Part shown: positions 22,964-35,016 of the stretch, piece after piece | How positions within the stretch are numbered: the stretch's first letter is position 1 | Layout of the letters: each line of letters opens with the position of its first letter | NCBI GenBank assembly: GCA_019426215.1 | Contig: CM033394.1 | Coordinates: forward strand, 45,134,423 to 45,198,422 | Origin: Buddleja alternifolia | Lineage: Eukaryota; Streptophyta; Magnoliopsida; Lamiales; Scrophulariaceae | Direction: 5' to 3' | Length of the DNA stretch: 64,000 nt | Program-made: the position numbers and the translations under genes | The notes under the pieces: generated by a model | What the model saw: only the letters and a program-made list of their open reading frames with translations | What the model was told of the DNA's origin: nothing | Database searches by the model: none

Positions 22964-25394
22964 TAAAAAGTATATGTAATGTTCCACTGAAATGTCAATA
23001 TAGTATCTTCTGAGTGGTGGTAACATGACTAGTGGTGATTAATTAATTTATGAAGGGAATAAGTTTTGTATGAAAAGAAATTGGAAATTTTTGTATGATG
23101 ACCGCGTGCAACCACTGTATGCATGGTTTATTTTAGTCGCACATAAATAAGCCTTGTGATTGCCGTTAAAAAGATTTATTTGGTTATGGGTATATATATG
23201 GATTGTCATGTGCATTGGATTATGACGTGTTCGTCTGCATATGCACTGAATTATTTTCTGGGATATATAATCATCGTCTATGGATTGGCTTTTCTTTGAA
23301 TTGGATAAAAGTAATATAAATTTCATGGTGAGAAATCCACGCAAAAGGATAACTACTAATTCATGTTTCATCTTTAGTGGTATAAGGATATATGGATTGC
23401 CCTCATACATGTTTTATTCTTGAAATGCCTTGACATTTGAGGGATAATACTCATATGCATGTACTCTTATGTAGTTAATTACATGCACAATGATAGTATG
23501 ATATGTGTAAAGTGTTTACTGAACTTAATAACCCAAGTTTGATCATGAAACTGAATTAACGCATGATGTAATGGTTTATGTGTATGTATTCAGATATGTA
23601 ATATGATTGAAAAGTAATTTATCATATTATGAGAGACTTGGTACTTTTGTATGATTCAAGTACTGTATGAGTATAGTATGAATGGCTATTGTTTTCAATG
23701 ATAAAGTATTTGAGAACATGCATGAAGTTTTCATTATATGTGAAGCATGAGATATATAAATTTTATTAGCCTGATGACATTTTCATAGTGAGTTTATTAG
23801 CCTAATCACATTTCAAAATGAATTCGTTTTGATTAGATACTGTTCATTTTCACTTGGCAATAATCTACTGCTTCATATGCATATAACATTGTACAATGTA
23901 TGAATGTGAAAAACAATTGTACAATTATGAAATAGCATGAAATTTGCATTGGTGAAATTTATTTGATGGATGATCTATTAGTCACCAAAGTGGCCTGATC
24001 ATTAAAGTTATACATATTAAAGTTTGCATCTGAAATCTATTTGATATATGATTTGTTAGTCACCAAAATAGTCTGATCATTAAAGCTGTAGATTTTAATG
24101 CATATTAAAGTTCTCAATTACCCGTAAACTTTATATCCTCATAAATGACATAGAGATATACGTGGTTTTGAAGTTTATTATTATAAGGCATTCGGGAATG
24201 GTCCAAAGGTTGATTTATTGTTCTTATAATATATAAACATAATCGTCCAAAGATAACAAACAAATCTAATAAGAACATATATTAATAGTTTATAGTTATA
24301 TCTTAGTATATCCCAAAGGAGAACTTTGATATATAGTTAGTAGTATTTCCTTGAAAGAAGGCACTGATTGAAAAGTGACTTTTCATCGATATCTTAGAAA
24401 AACTTTGTTATGATTTTGGTGACTCATCATAACTTAGAGTTACACCAAATGAATGTTAAATTTGTCTTTCTTAATGAAAGATTAGATGAAGAAGTTTATC
24501 GATTAGCCTAAAGTGTGCGTGTGAGCTTAAAAGCTCAATATACAAACTAAAATATGCTATCCGTGTATATACATGAATGTCAGTGGGAGCATGTTTATTT
24601 TCTTAGTCTTGTATATTGATGAATGGTTGTCTTACTTGCCACTAATGATCTTGGTTTATTACATGAAACCAAGATATCTTTCTAAGAACTATGAAAGATA
24701 TAAGAAAGTCAATATGTGATAGAAATTGAAATATTCCATAATGAATCACGATAATTGTTTGGATTGTCTCATAAAGTATATATGGATAGAGTTTTAGAAA
24801 GATGTAAGATGGAAACGTTTGTAAAGATAGTTCCAATTCAGAAGGGAGATATGTTTGGCATTATGCAATGTCCAAAGAATGAATTGGAACAAGAACATAT
24901 GAGAAGACTTCATTATGTACTTAATGTTGAAAGTTTGATGAATTTTCAAACTTATATTGTATCACAGTCGTCTTGAAAGGACGACAAGTATGTTTGAGGG
25001 TGCTATGCATATGAAAATTATGTATCTTGTCGTTAAAAAAGAATTTAGAAACAAAGAGTATCAATCAGAACATGCTAGCACCATTTGCCCAAGATATTAA
25101 TGAGCATGTCGAAAGAAAGGCATTATAGATTATCGCCTATGATATTAACGTGCATATCGAAAGAATGGACATTATAGGACGTCATAATTGAATTATGTTA
25201 TATGCATATTAAGTTAAGATGTAATACTCTTGAGCTCAATCAAGTGTTTATGAAATCTCCTATTTTTCTATATTGTATCCATTATGGAATATAATTATGA
25301 TAATGGGAGTTGTCTTTAATAAAGACATTAAAGTTGGACCTTTATGTTCTCTTCATTAAAGGTCATTGATTAATTAGAAATTGATGTCGTAGTA
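22964..25394 (+). other. Copia-2 decayed interior
   Basis: Sequence between the MULE and the hAT MITE belongs to copia-2 by position. No long frame survives. Around 24570-24590 the fragment GTCAGTGGGAGCATGTTTA and, from 24755, an RT-like piece show that pol once lay here. The ORFs at 22606-22956 and 23048-23410 match no family I know. Confidence 0.6.
24755..24976 (+). pseudogene. Copia-2 pol fragment (RT/RNase H junction)
   Basis: The 73-residue frame includes MFGLSHKVYMDRVLERCKME, IVPIQKGD and QCPKNELEQEHMRRLHY. It aligns with copia-1's LGLSQKAYIEKILEKFQM, VVPIQKGDKF, QCPKND and the Met-rich segment that follows. The region is the connection between RT and RNase H. Upstream and downstream sequence is out of frame. 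Confidence 0.8.
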
Positions 25395-25402
25395 CATGGA
25401 AG

Positions 25403-26011
25403 CAGGGACACCCACCAGCCCCCCTCAAATTTTTTAAAATCTCACTTTTGCCTATAAAATTTGTAAAATTTGTAATTTCGCCCCGCCTCCCCCCAAAATT
25501 TTAAAATTATCACTTCTACCTATAAGGCTATAACATTTGTAATTTCGCCCCCCTCAAAATTTTAAAATTGTCACTTCTACTTATAAGAGTATAACATTTG
25601 TAATTTCGCCCCCCCTCCTCAAAATTTTAAAATTATCACTTCTGTCTATAAAGTTATAACATTTGTAATTTTGCCCCCCTCAAAAATGACAAAAATAACC
25701 CCCTCTATTAGTCAAAAATACTTAGTATGCCATTTGACTTTTTCAATCCATTTCCCAATTACCAAATTTTCACTTTCTCCCTCCTTCATCACATATTTTT
25801 ACAACTCAAACAAAGGGGAAAATAGAAATCTTAGGCTTATGAATAGGGTAATTCTAGTTCCTTATTATATTTCCCCCCATAAATATAGTGTACCGTACCG
25901 CGGGGGGCACCCCCCTTAAATCCTTCGTCTATCTAGCAAAAAAAAAATGTATAACTATATCACAATATATAATCTCGTCCCCCCTCGACAAAATTCCTGG
26001 CTCCGTCCCTG
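25403..26011. mobile_element. hAT-type MITE with internal tandem repeats
   Basis: Ends CAGGGAC... and ...GTCCCTG (right end reverse-complemented: CAGGGACGGAGCCAGGAATT) are flanked by the perfect 8-bp duplication CATGGAAG (25395-25402 and 26012-26019), the hAT TSD size. The left half carries about four units of ~60 bp containing AACATTTGTAATTTCGCCCC. The ORF at 25671-25919 has no domain support. Confidence 0.85.
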
Positions 26012-26186
26012 CATGGAAGGGACTATGTCGAGCTAAATGACGTACAACCACCATGACACACATTAATTTTGACTTAATCATGATATAATAGTATAGCCAA
26101 TTTTATGAAAGATTTAGAATAATGTTATTGTGCACATTATGTTTATTCTAAGTCATAAAAGCAAATATATGAGCCAAGTGAGAGAA

Positions 26187-26670
26187 TGTAAGAAATATAT
26201 TGCTCACATATTATAAATTACATGTTATTATTTTATCAATATTAAAGTCTATTTGATAAAATAATCAATGTTGTAATATTAAGTAATATTATCTTATTGG
26301 CTAGTGAAAAGACATGACTTTACGTAATGTAAAGTCAGGACTCTAAGTGAAAAAGTATCTTGATGGAAGATGACTTTTAGAGTTTAAATATAAAGAGGAT
26401 TGGTCCTCTCTATATCCCTACACAATTCCACACCAAAACTAATACGTGAAAGGCAGAATAGTAAAACAGAAAGAATACGTATAATTCCATCATTGAAAGA
26501 GGTGTTAAGAGAGATAAATCGATCTTCCTCAAGAAACTTTGCACCAATCAATGATAAAAGACTACCAATGAGGCTATGGACCAAGGTTAGTCTTATTTGT
26601 TAAAATTATGTGAAAATCATGAAGTTCAAGATTTATAGGAATCATGTAATTGTATGAAATTTAACTTACA
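26187..26670 (+). repeat. Copia-2 3' LTR
   Basis: 484 bp; TGTAAGAAATATAT to AACTTACA. Preceded by the polypurine tract at 26174-26186 and followed by the target duplication TTTCT. Confidence 0.88.
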
Positions 26671-27075
26671 TTTCTTTCAAACTTTAACAAGAAAACAACA
26701 TTTCAAAGACGAAAAATTTATTTTTAAAGAAGATTGAAACAACAATTTTCATCTCAAATTATGTGGCTGAAAGACACGTGTTAAATGTTCATAGATTCCA
26801 AGCATTTTTTAGTCTTAATCTAAATGGAGTTGACAGGAACTTCCGTCTCCTCGTTATTAAAACTTATAGTACTATTATCTTAAGATAATAGTTTAAAAGA
26901 TGATTGCAAGAACACTTAAGAATCAGTTCAGAAAACTTCGGGAAAATCGCACTTTTAGTCTCATAAGAATACTCCAATTCAATTTTGATCTCAATCTCTA
27001 GTAATGTCTCACACCACTTCCCATAAAAATCGTACATTTAGTGTCAGCCATAATTTTCTTTCAAACTTTAACAAC
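26671..27075. repeat. Host tandem unit 2 (uninterrupted empty site)
   Basis: This unit runs TTTCTTTCAAACTTTAACAA, AAGAAAACAACATTTCAAAG, GTGGCTGAAAGACACGTG, and CATAATTTTCTTTCAAACTT, with no element at either insertion point. It is the reference for both copia insertions: TGAAA and TTTCT each occur once where copia-1 and copia-2 sit in unit 1. Differences from unit 1 are scattered substitutions and small indels. Confidence 0.82.
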
Positions 27076-27614
27076 TGCATGTCGCACAATGTTTATGGAG
27101 AAAAACAACGCGGATGGACTATTAGATTTCATTTTGATCTGAAAAATTGGCAGGAGATAATCATAACAATATAACTAAGATTCGAATCCAAGATAATTAA
27201 AACACGCTTACAAGCCAAAAGATTACATAGTTTGATGAGAAAGGGCACCCAAAAGTGCCAATCGTATAGACGAAGCACGTACCATTGTCGTGTTTATGGA
27301 TTTCTTAAGCCTCCCACATTTTACAATAATGGAAATTATTCAGCAAACATTTCCTAGCTTCGTGGAAGGTGGAAACCAACCAATTTCCTCTAGTATCCAC
27401 GTCCTTCCAATAAAAATAATTAATTTATGATGAATGGATGGCAAAAGTCGTGGTTTAAGGTTCTTGTGCTTAGTTTTAGTAGCAAGAACAAATTTATTGA
27501 CGTGTAATCTTATATCGTGGGAGGCATGGATGTCCAAGGATTTTTTTCGCATTAATATGGAATTAATTCTGTTTTTCGAAATATTTTTGAGAATACAGTT
27601 GTATCTGATGTAGA

Positions 27615-27901
27615 CAGAGACGGAGTTGGGGGCTTGATGATGTATAATAATCAAAGGACTAGATCCAAAAACTTATAATGCTAAAATATTGGATCTGAGG
27701 ATAACCGGTGATTTGTGCGAACCTGCAAAACAAAACCCCGGGATCGTCCCCAAGGGTAGGCCCTTAACTTTGAGAAAAAAATAATTGCCCTGTAAATATT
27801 TAATATCAAAATTTCGACATCCAGGGTTTAAAAATATCAAGGGGGTTACCCTCCCTTTTTTTTTTATTCATCCTAAACTCTAAATTCTGACTCCGTTTCT
27901 G
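27615..27901. mobile_element. hAT-type MITE
   Basis: Termini CAGAGACGGAGTTGGGGG and, reverse-complemented, CAGAAACGGAGTCAGAATTT form inverted repeats like those of the 25403-26011 element. Flanks GATGTAGA (27607-27614) and GATGCAGA (27902-27909) match at 7 of 8. Confidence 0.7.
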
Positions 27902-29558
27902 GATGCAGATACAATCTACCTATCTCAAATATAAGGATTATTATGTCAAACTGAAACAATATCTAAGAGAATATAGGCAAAACGTATACCCTTGTTAAGG
28001 TCTCTACATGAGTCTATTTGAATTCACTAAATAAGTAGTCATATTGGAAGGTCGGATCCACATGTATATAGTATAGGTGTCAATATTCGTGAAATAGGTA
28101 ACCCCTTAAAAGTGATAAGTAAGAGTAGTATTTACAGTTTGGGAAATTCTAGCCCGCTCCCGATTCGGTCAAACTCATGTGTATTTTATAAAATAACTTA
28201 CCAATTATATGACAAGTGTAATGCACTCTCCTTGTGAAATACACTAAGGTGCGGTCAAGCCGGGTCTGGGCTGTGGAATCTTAATCGAACACGTATGTCA
28301 TATAATCTCCTTACCACATGTCGTAGTGCGAGTGATTGGCACTGACTTGTGAGGTCGAGCAGTCTGACCCGATTAGCCAGGGTCGAACATTTGCTCTAAT
28401 TTCCTATTCGGTCGATATCAATTATAAAGACCTGAAATTTGAGTTTTTGAGAATTATTTTAGTAAAATCGATTATGGGGTATTTTTATATCAGTATCCAG
28501 GTGCATGAATGATGAACTCAATCTAATTATTTAAACAAACACAAGAAAGAGTCGGATTTTTTTTTTCAAGAGGAGAGCATGAATCAAATCGTCAAATAAT
28601 GGATGGTATTTATGTCAAAATTAAGACAATATCAAATGTAATTAATTATATGCATAAGAATACTTCGTACATTCCACGTTAAAGGATAATCATGAAACCA
28701 TGATGTTCATTGTATGTAATCCTATCCATGAGAACTAGTAAACTACTAATCTACAATCGAATTGGTAAGATAAGAGAAAATACGTGCAATTAATTAATTA
28801 GTAAACTTAATGATGTGGGAGTCATCATAACGATCTAGTCTGCCACCATATCTTAGAACACAAACTTACATATTCAACAAAATTTTACGGGCTATTCTCA
28901 GTAGTTTTCGAAATTTCAAGTATAAAAACAATAATGATCATTCATGTGTTAGACATGAGATTTACCTGCATGAATGAATTTGCTTATACAGAATTTGAAA
29001 TCTTGAGAAACAAAAATGGATACTCTCAACGTCTCGTAGTTATATATAGTTTTAATTTGACTTGATATTTAATTTCGGATGAGAGTTAAAAAAAGAGAAA
29101 TTTTGATGTCATTTTATATTAGTAGCCTTAAAAGTATTGGTTGACATTGTTGATGTCAAACCATTACTTTTTATTTAGCGAAAAAAAAAATCCATTACTG
29201 TTCAATTTTCACTATTTTTTATAAGAAATTTCATTCTTATTTTTGGATAATTCAAAAAAGAAATAGAAGCAATAAATTTAAGGCATATGAGTATATAATG
29301 CAATAGATTATAGATGTACACACGTAATTGCATAAAAAAAGGAGTTAGAAAACCCTAAAACTAAGAAGCAGAAAATTTGGAGGTAGCAAATGGAGCATGT
29401 GCCATAGACATGAACCCAACATCGTACCGCAAGACATGCTTATATGAAGGCGCACCAAAAATATTTAAGTCACCTAATTTTATATATTTAAAATACATAT
29501 ATATTTATATATTGCATGCCTAACCATGTGATCATGATGTGGTGACAATAAACTCCTT

Positions 29559-29615
29559 TGATAATATATATATCTATATATATATATATATGTATATATA
29601 TAATAAACTCCTTTG

Positions 29616-29651
<36 letters not shown>
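29559..29651. repeat. AT microsatellite cluster
   Basis: Two (AT)n tracts surround a short duplicated ATAAACTCCTTTGAT segment (29549 and 29602), so the cluster itself appears duplicated. Confidence 0.8.
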
Positions 29652-29653
<2 letters not shown>

Positions 29654-30413
29654 TTTGGGGATGGGGTGGTAATTTTGGTGCGATACACATGGCTTACGTC
29701 GATCCGGTAGATATAGTCTTCATAAACTCGAGCTTTTGGATGAGTAGTGAGAACAATTTGAAACTAAAAGCTCTTTAAGTCCGTTAATTTGCTTTTCAGT
29801 GATGATCATATATTAATGTACGAAACTATGAAATCGATGTGATATAGCACAGGTAAAGCTTACAAGGTCTGAATTACATATATGGTTTAGGCCAATAAAA
29901 TTATATTTATAAATTTTGAATACCAATCAATCTCGAGTATGTCTATATGCCACGACCTTAACGAACACGTGGCCTAGATCGAAGGTGCCCCCATACAAGC
30001 CACAACTCAAATTGGGACACTACCAATTCAACCCAAACAAAAAATACACGAACCCAAGTCCTGTGAAGGCAAATAATATGCATGACAGGGGCATTATGGT
30101 AAATTTACGTTCAAAAAACACTTATCCCAGATAAAGTGGGGTCAATGGGGAAAATTTTAAGATAGACCGAATGCATTGGAGCCTGTTCATTTAACAATAT
30201 TGGATGCAGGTGATTTATGTTTATTATACCATTTTGTTTTTGTATTTAATGATGTTTCATGAACCGATTTTATTGAACCGGATAGTGGGGGTGGGGTCAG
30301 AAATTGAATGTCAGACTTCCGGCGGCTGGTCAGTGGTCATCAATTACTAATGAGGGTCGTAATTTCGAGGAAATGTCACCTTTAGAATTAAAAGTTGGAA
30401 GAAATTTTCTTTT

Positions 30414-30681
30414 AGGACATGTTCATATGTGTCCTGATCAATTGGACTTATCAATGATACCGACTTTGAAGATCTAGTATAATAGGAAAAATAAAAAGCT
30501 CAAGAATTTGAAGGGATAAAACCGGAAATTCAATATTTCTTCTTCTTTTAGGACATGTTCATATGTGTCTGATCAATTGGACTTATCAATGGTTACAACT
30601 TTGAAGATCTAGTTAATTGAAAAAAATAAAAAGCTCAAGAATTTGAAGTGATAAAACCGGTAATTCAATATTTTTTCTTCA
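30414..30681. repeat. Tandem duplication, ~134 bp units
   Basis: Units at about 30414-30547 and 30548-30681 share AGGACATGTTCATATGTGTC, GATCAATTGGACTTATCAAT and AAAGCTCAAGAATTTGAAG with only a few differences. No coding content. Confidence 0.85.
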
Positions 30682-31955
30682 GAGCGTGGAATTTAATTAT
30701 TCATCGTTTTGAAATATATCAACTCTATACTTATTCAATAGGTAAAACTAACTCTAGCTAAAATGGATAGTAAAAGATGTACAATTTCGGTATGTAAAAA
30801 TGTAGAATACCAAACTTATTTGTCGAATTGGTTCAACATTTAATCTATTTCCTTTTCTTTTTTTCTGGGAGATTGCGGTTCGATAATTCAATTTATAGAA
30901 TTTTATTTAAAATTAAAAATTAATATCTCATATGAAAGTTGATAACCAATTTATAATTGGATTTTTCTTCGTTATATCTTGTTGGATACTAATAAATAAG
31001 AATTTAGAACAAATTTTGAAAAATTCAATATAGAAATATGTATACAAAATTAAGAATACAATTAAACTAAAAAAGAAGTTCGGTATTCAGTATACTTCTA
31101 CAAATTGAAAACAAAAATCGGAACAATTTTGCAAAATTTAAACTCGTGTATAGTACCAAAATTTTCAGTTTGGTTTGTATATAGGAACCAAATTTTTTAT
31201 TTCGATTTTATTTGCTCGGTTCATCAAAGAATTGTGATCACCCTTGTCTTATACTTATTTTACTTTTTTAAATGTTCTATCATGTTGGGAAATTCTAATC
31301 CGTATTATAGTAGGTCAATTCCAAATATAATTCACAAAATGAGTGAATTACCTGTCATGCGACAGGTTATTCACTTTGTGATGGATCATTCTTGGTGAGT
31401 CTTAATCTCTCAAAACTTAAGTACCTATGTGTATATTCTAATGAATGGTGTATGTCATCCGAGACTTTATGTCTCAATACTCACCAAGTGCTACCCTTGA
31501 CGAGTTAGTACATTTAGGATCGGTCAAACCGATTCAAACCAGAATTTTCCGTTTATGTCCTCTAAATATCCTACTTTTAGTCGTTTAATTACGATATTAC
31601 ACTCCTAGTATATGACTAATCATGGTAAAAACCGTTTCACAATCACTATCTCCCCCTAAACCTTGGAGATATTCACCAATCAGCTTTCGCCACGTGGCAT
31701 GGGTACACAAGAAAATTACCCCCAAAGGTGAAAATTTTCATTTTTAGGCCCCTAACCCACGAAAAAGCCAGAACACCCGGGTCCCACAACTAAAATACGC
31801 CGTATGTACAAAAAGCCCACCCCACCCCCTACCCCCTTCTTATTTTCTGTAAAAACTTTTTCATTTTAATTTAAAATAAATAAATTACAGTTACAGAAAG
31901 CCTCAAATTTCGAAATAGCAGCTGAAAATAGAAAGACCCTTTGACACTTAACCTT

Positions 31956-31964
31956 CTATATATA
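31956..31964 (+). promoter_or_regulatory. Probable TATA box of the ACR gene
   Basis: CTATATATA lies about 180 bases upstream of the predicted initiator codon at 32135. It is followed by a C/A-rich segment suitable for a transcription start near 31990. Position and sequence only; no transcript evidence. Confidence 0.5.
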
Positions 31965-32134
31965 CACACTACGCTGCACGCGTATGCTTTACACACAGTT
32001 GGAGGTGAAAGTTTGTGTTTTTAGCATATATATATATGTATAAGTATATTTAAGGAGCCTATTGATTCACACACAGGGTTTGATTTGTTGCTGTTTATAC
32101 AAAAGGGAATTGGTCTTCCTGCCAAAGAAATCTA

Positions 32135-35016
32135 ATGGGTATGCGTCAATTTGTCATTTTTGGGCTGAAATTAACATTTCTTTTTTACTAATTTGTTTAT
32201 TTTAAATTTTCTGGGATGTGGGTTTTGTTAATTGAGTTTTCGAATTATTTAATTGCGTGTCTTGAATATAATTGTTTCCCCATTTTTTTTTTTCATGTTC
32301 TTGTTTCCAGTTGCTAGTGCCTTTAATTTTTGTCTTTTTGATTTTTTCTTATATGATCTTTGATTTTGTGATTTTGTTATGGAATAGTGTATACACCTCC
32401 AAATATACGGAAATATATATGTATATGTGTGTATATATATATATATTGTGTGTGTGTGTGTGTTATGTTTTCAAATCATGTTTTAGCTGGCATTCTTGAT
32501 ATCTAAGAATCATTTTAGATTTCAAGTCCTTTCCAAAATCTCATGATTATTTCTTGTTCAAATCTAATTACTTGTCATTGCTTAATTTACACTCTTGATT
32601 TTGAGTGTTACTTTTAGTGATTGTTAGTAGTGCTTCTATGTATTTTTTTATACCTTCTCCTTTTCTTGTAAAAAAAGAAAAAAACTTAAAATATCCATTT
32701 TTGGCTAATATATGAACTTTCAATTCTTCCTCAGAGACCTCGGTGAGTTTTTCGCATAACATGGACGACGAATACGAGAAGTTCATAAGGAGAATGAATC
32801 CTCCAAGGTATATGTAGTATATCTCTCTGTGATTCCTAAGTCACTTCAATTTCATTTATTATATAATTATTTACTGAAAGTTTAATTTCATATTGAACAG
32901 AGTTGTAATCGATAACGAATCTTGCAAAAACGCAACTGTCGTTCAGGTTTGTCTCTCATTTAGTCTTCAATTCTGCGTTTAAGGGCTCCTCTTTTCGATC
33001 TTTAAGATTTTGTTTTTGTGGTATAGGTTGACAGTGCTAATAAACATGGAATTCTATTGGAAGTAGTACAAGTTCTTACTGATCTCAATCTTACGATAAC
33101 CAAAGCTTATATATCGTCCGATGGAGGATGGTTCATGGATGGTAATAAATTTTCCTCTTTTTCGTTTAGTTGTCTGCATCATTTTCCATTTTCGTCTTTT
33201 AAAATGGAGTGAAAATATAATCTTTTGCCCTTTTTCACCTCCAGTTTTCAATGTCACTGACAATGATGGCAACAAGATAACCGATGAAGGGATTGTCGAT
33301 TATATCCATAAGGCGAGTTGTGTTAATCGTGACACTTTCGACATTGTTTTTGTTTTCTTTTTTAATGAGCTAGCCAAATTAATCTTGGTCCAATTGTTGT
33401 GTCTGATGAAAGAATGTTTTTATATGTTGAAGAACCAAATCACCTGAACATAACAATTATTAGTTGAACTGTTGAAGCATGAAGTTTAATAAAGGAAATT
33501 GTAGTAAAACATACTGTTTTTTCCCTTTTTTTTTTTTTTTTACCGTATCTGTGTTCCTTTTATTGTTCCCTTTCCTAACAGTAACTCGGGTTTGTTTTCA
33601 GTCTCTTGGTCCAGAATCTTGCTCTGCATCTCCTATACGAAGATCAGTTGGGGTGAAATCCACAATAGACCACACATCAATTGAGTTAATAGGAAGTGAT
33701 AGACCAGGACTACTTTCTGAAGTGAGCGCCGTTCTCACCCACCTCAAATGCAATGTGGTGAATGCTGAGGTGTGGACCCACAACACCCGAGCCGCAGCCG
33801 TAATGCAAGTAACCGATGAACAGACCGGGGGTGCTATTACTGACCCAGAGAGGCTAACCATGGTTAAGCGCCTTCTTTGTAATGTGCTTAAGGGTAGCAA
33901 CCAATTGAGGGAAGCTAAGACCGTGGTAGCTCATGGGGTCACTCACACTGAGAGAAGGCTTCATCAGATGATGTTTGATGACCGAGACTATGAACGGATG
34001 ACTGATGATTCATTAGATGAAAAAGAAAGACCTAATGTGAATGTTGTTAATTGGCATGGTAGAGACTACTCGGTGGTCACAATCCGGTGCAAGGATAGGC
34101 CGAAACTTCTCTTTGATATAATTTGCACTTTGACGGATATGCAATATGTCGTTTTCCATGGAAATGTCGATACTGACGGACCCGATGCTTATCAGGTATA
34201 TATATGGTTTGTTTTTTACTATGATTGGAATCCGGTGCTTAGACTACGATCTAAAAAAAAATAAAAATTTCATGCTTGTGTCTGAAGGAATACTGCATAA
34301 AGCATGTCGATGGATCCCCGGTGAAGTCCGATGCAGAAAGACAAAGGGTTATTCAATGTCTCGAAGCAGCAATAGAACGAAGGGTTTCCGAGGTAAGGGA
34401 AATGCGAAAATATATACACTTTGCACCCTCTGACTAAATATATACGTTCGACCCCGTTTCCTGCATTGAGTTTAGCTTAAATTACATAGACACCCCCTGG
34501 GTGAGACCCTAATTACGATAAACATCCCGAGGTTTGATAAATTACAATACATATTACAGATCCTGTCACAAATCAATTTTACCCTTGGTTTTGGTACCTT
34601 GCAAAACTTCAGGGGCTCATGGTAATTACCTAATAAGTATGGGAACCTAAATGTAATTATCCCTCACTCATATACTTTTTCTCCAGGGCTTGAAGCTAGA
34701 ACTGTGCACGACTGACAGAGTCGGGCTTCTCTCTGATGTAACCAGAATTTTCCGTGAAAATAGCCTAACCGTGACACGAGCAGAAGTGACGACGCGAGCA
34801 GGCAAAGCTGTTAACACATTCTACGTTCGTGATGCATCAGGATATCCCGTTGATCCTAAGATTATAGACTCCATTCGACAAACAATAGGGCCCATACTCC
34901 ATGTCAAAGGTTGTCCCGAAGAGTTAAACCAAGAATCTCCAACCCGGTTCCTCTTTGGTGGCCTCTTTAAGTCAAGATCGTTCTGTAACTTTGGCTTGGT
35001 TAGATCATACTCTTGA
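32135..35016 (+). CDS. ACR4-like: ACT domain repeat protein (ACR4/ACR5-like), 444 aa
   Basis: Predicted coding exons are 32135-32138, 32735-32807, 32901-32946, 33027-33141, 33245-33312, 33602-34195, 34288-34392 and 34687-35016 (1335 nt). Four ACT domains, small ligand-binding folds of amino-acid sensing proteins, lie at about residues 40-105, 126-200, 258-325 and 337-410. Typical strings are [54 protein letters not shown] and [13 protein letters not shown]. No catalytic domain is attached, so, as in the plant ACR family, a regulatory or amino-acid-sensing role is likely but not shown here. The start is inferred: splicing ATGG to the exon at 32735 gives [17 protein letters not shown] in frame; the internal Met (32761) would give 434 residues. 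The fifth exon ends at a GC donor (33313). Intron 34393-34686 contains a MITE. Expected ACR length is about 430-455 residues, so the gene looks intact. Confidence 0.9.
33313..33601 (+). other. GC-AG intron of the ACR gene
   Basis: ATAAG|GCGAGT ... TTTTCAG|TCTCTTGG. Using the GC donor joins codons in phase 0 (IHK then SLGPES), as the family needs. The nearest GT (33317) would shift the frame. GC-AG introns are a known minor class with strong exonic AAG/GC contexts like this. Confidence 0.8.
34468..34670. mobile_element. MITE in ACR intron (MULE-like family)
   Basis: Inside the last intron. The left part reads AAATTACATAGACACCCCCT and the right end ATGTAATTATCCC. Both ends match the MITEs in the two P450 genes. 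The TSD was not identified and the left end is approximate. Confidence 0.55.

Larger units (their letters stand above)
17463..26670 (+). mobile_element. Copia-2: Ty1/copia LTR retrotransposon relic
   Basis: LTRs at 17463-17938 and 26187-26670 (TGTAAGAAATATAT ... AACTTACA), a tRNA-iMet primer-binding site at 17941-17952, and a purine tract (AAGTGAGAGAA) just before the right LTR. The TSD TTTCT lies at 17458-17462 and 26671-26675. The interior is badly decayed; only a short RT/RNase H piece is readable (24755-24976). Two other transposons sit inside it. More pol decay than copia-1 points to an older insertion. Confidence 0.9.
27076..31950. other. Gene-free intergenic stretch
   Basis: I find no supported gene. 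ORFs at 27340-27654 (minus) and 29916-30134 (plus) match nothing I recognise. The stretch contains a hAT MITE, AT microsatellites (about 29559-29651), a tandem duplication (30414-30681) and an imperfect hairpin near 31331-31380. The last few hundred bases include the upstream region of the ACR gene. Confidence 0.55.

Noticed and set aside
27340..27654. 104-residue minus-strand ORF
   Set aside because: No recognisable domain, biased composition, no splice or promoter context, and it runs into a MITE end.
27700..28420. GC-richer segments (e.g. near 27740 and 28250) that looked gene-like
   Set aside because: No frame of useful length and no splice structure; more likely repeat-derived.
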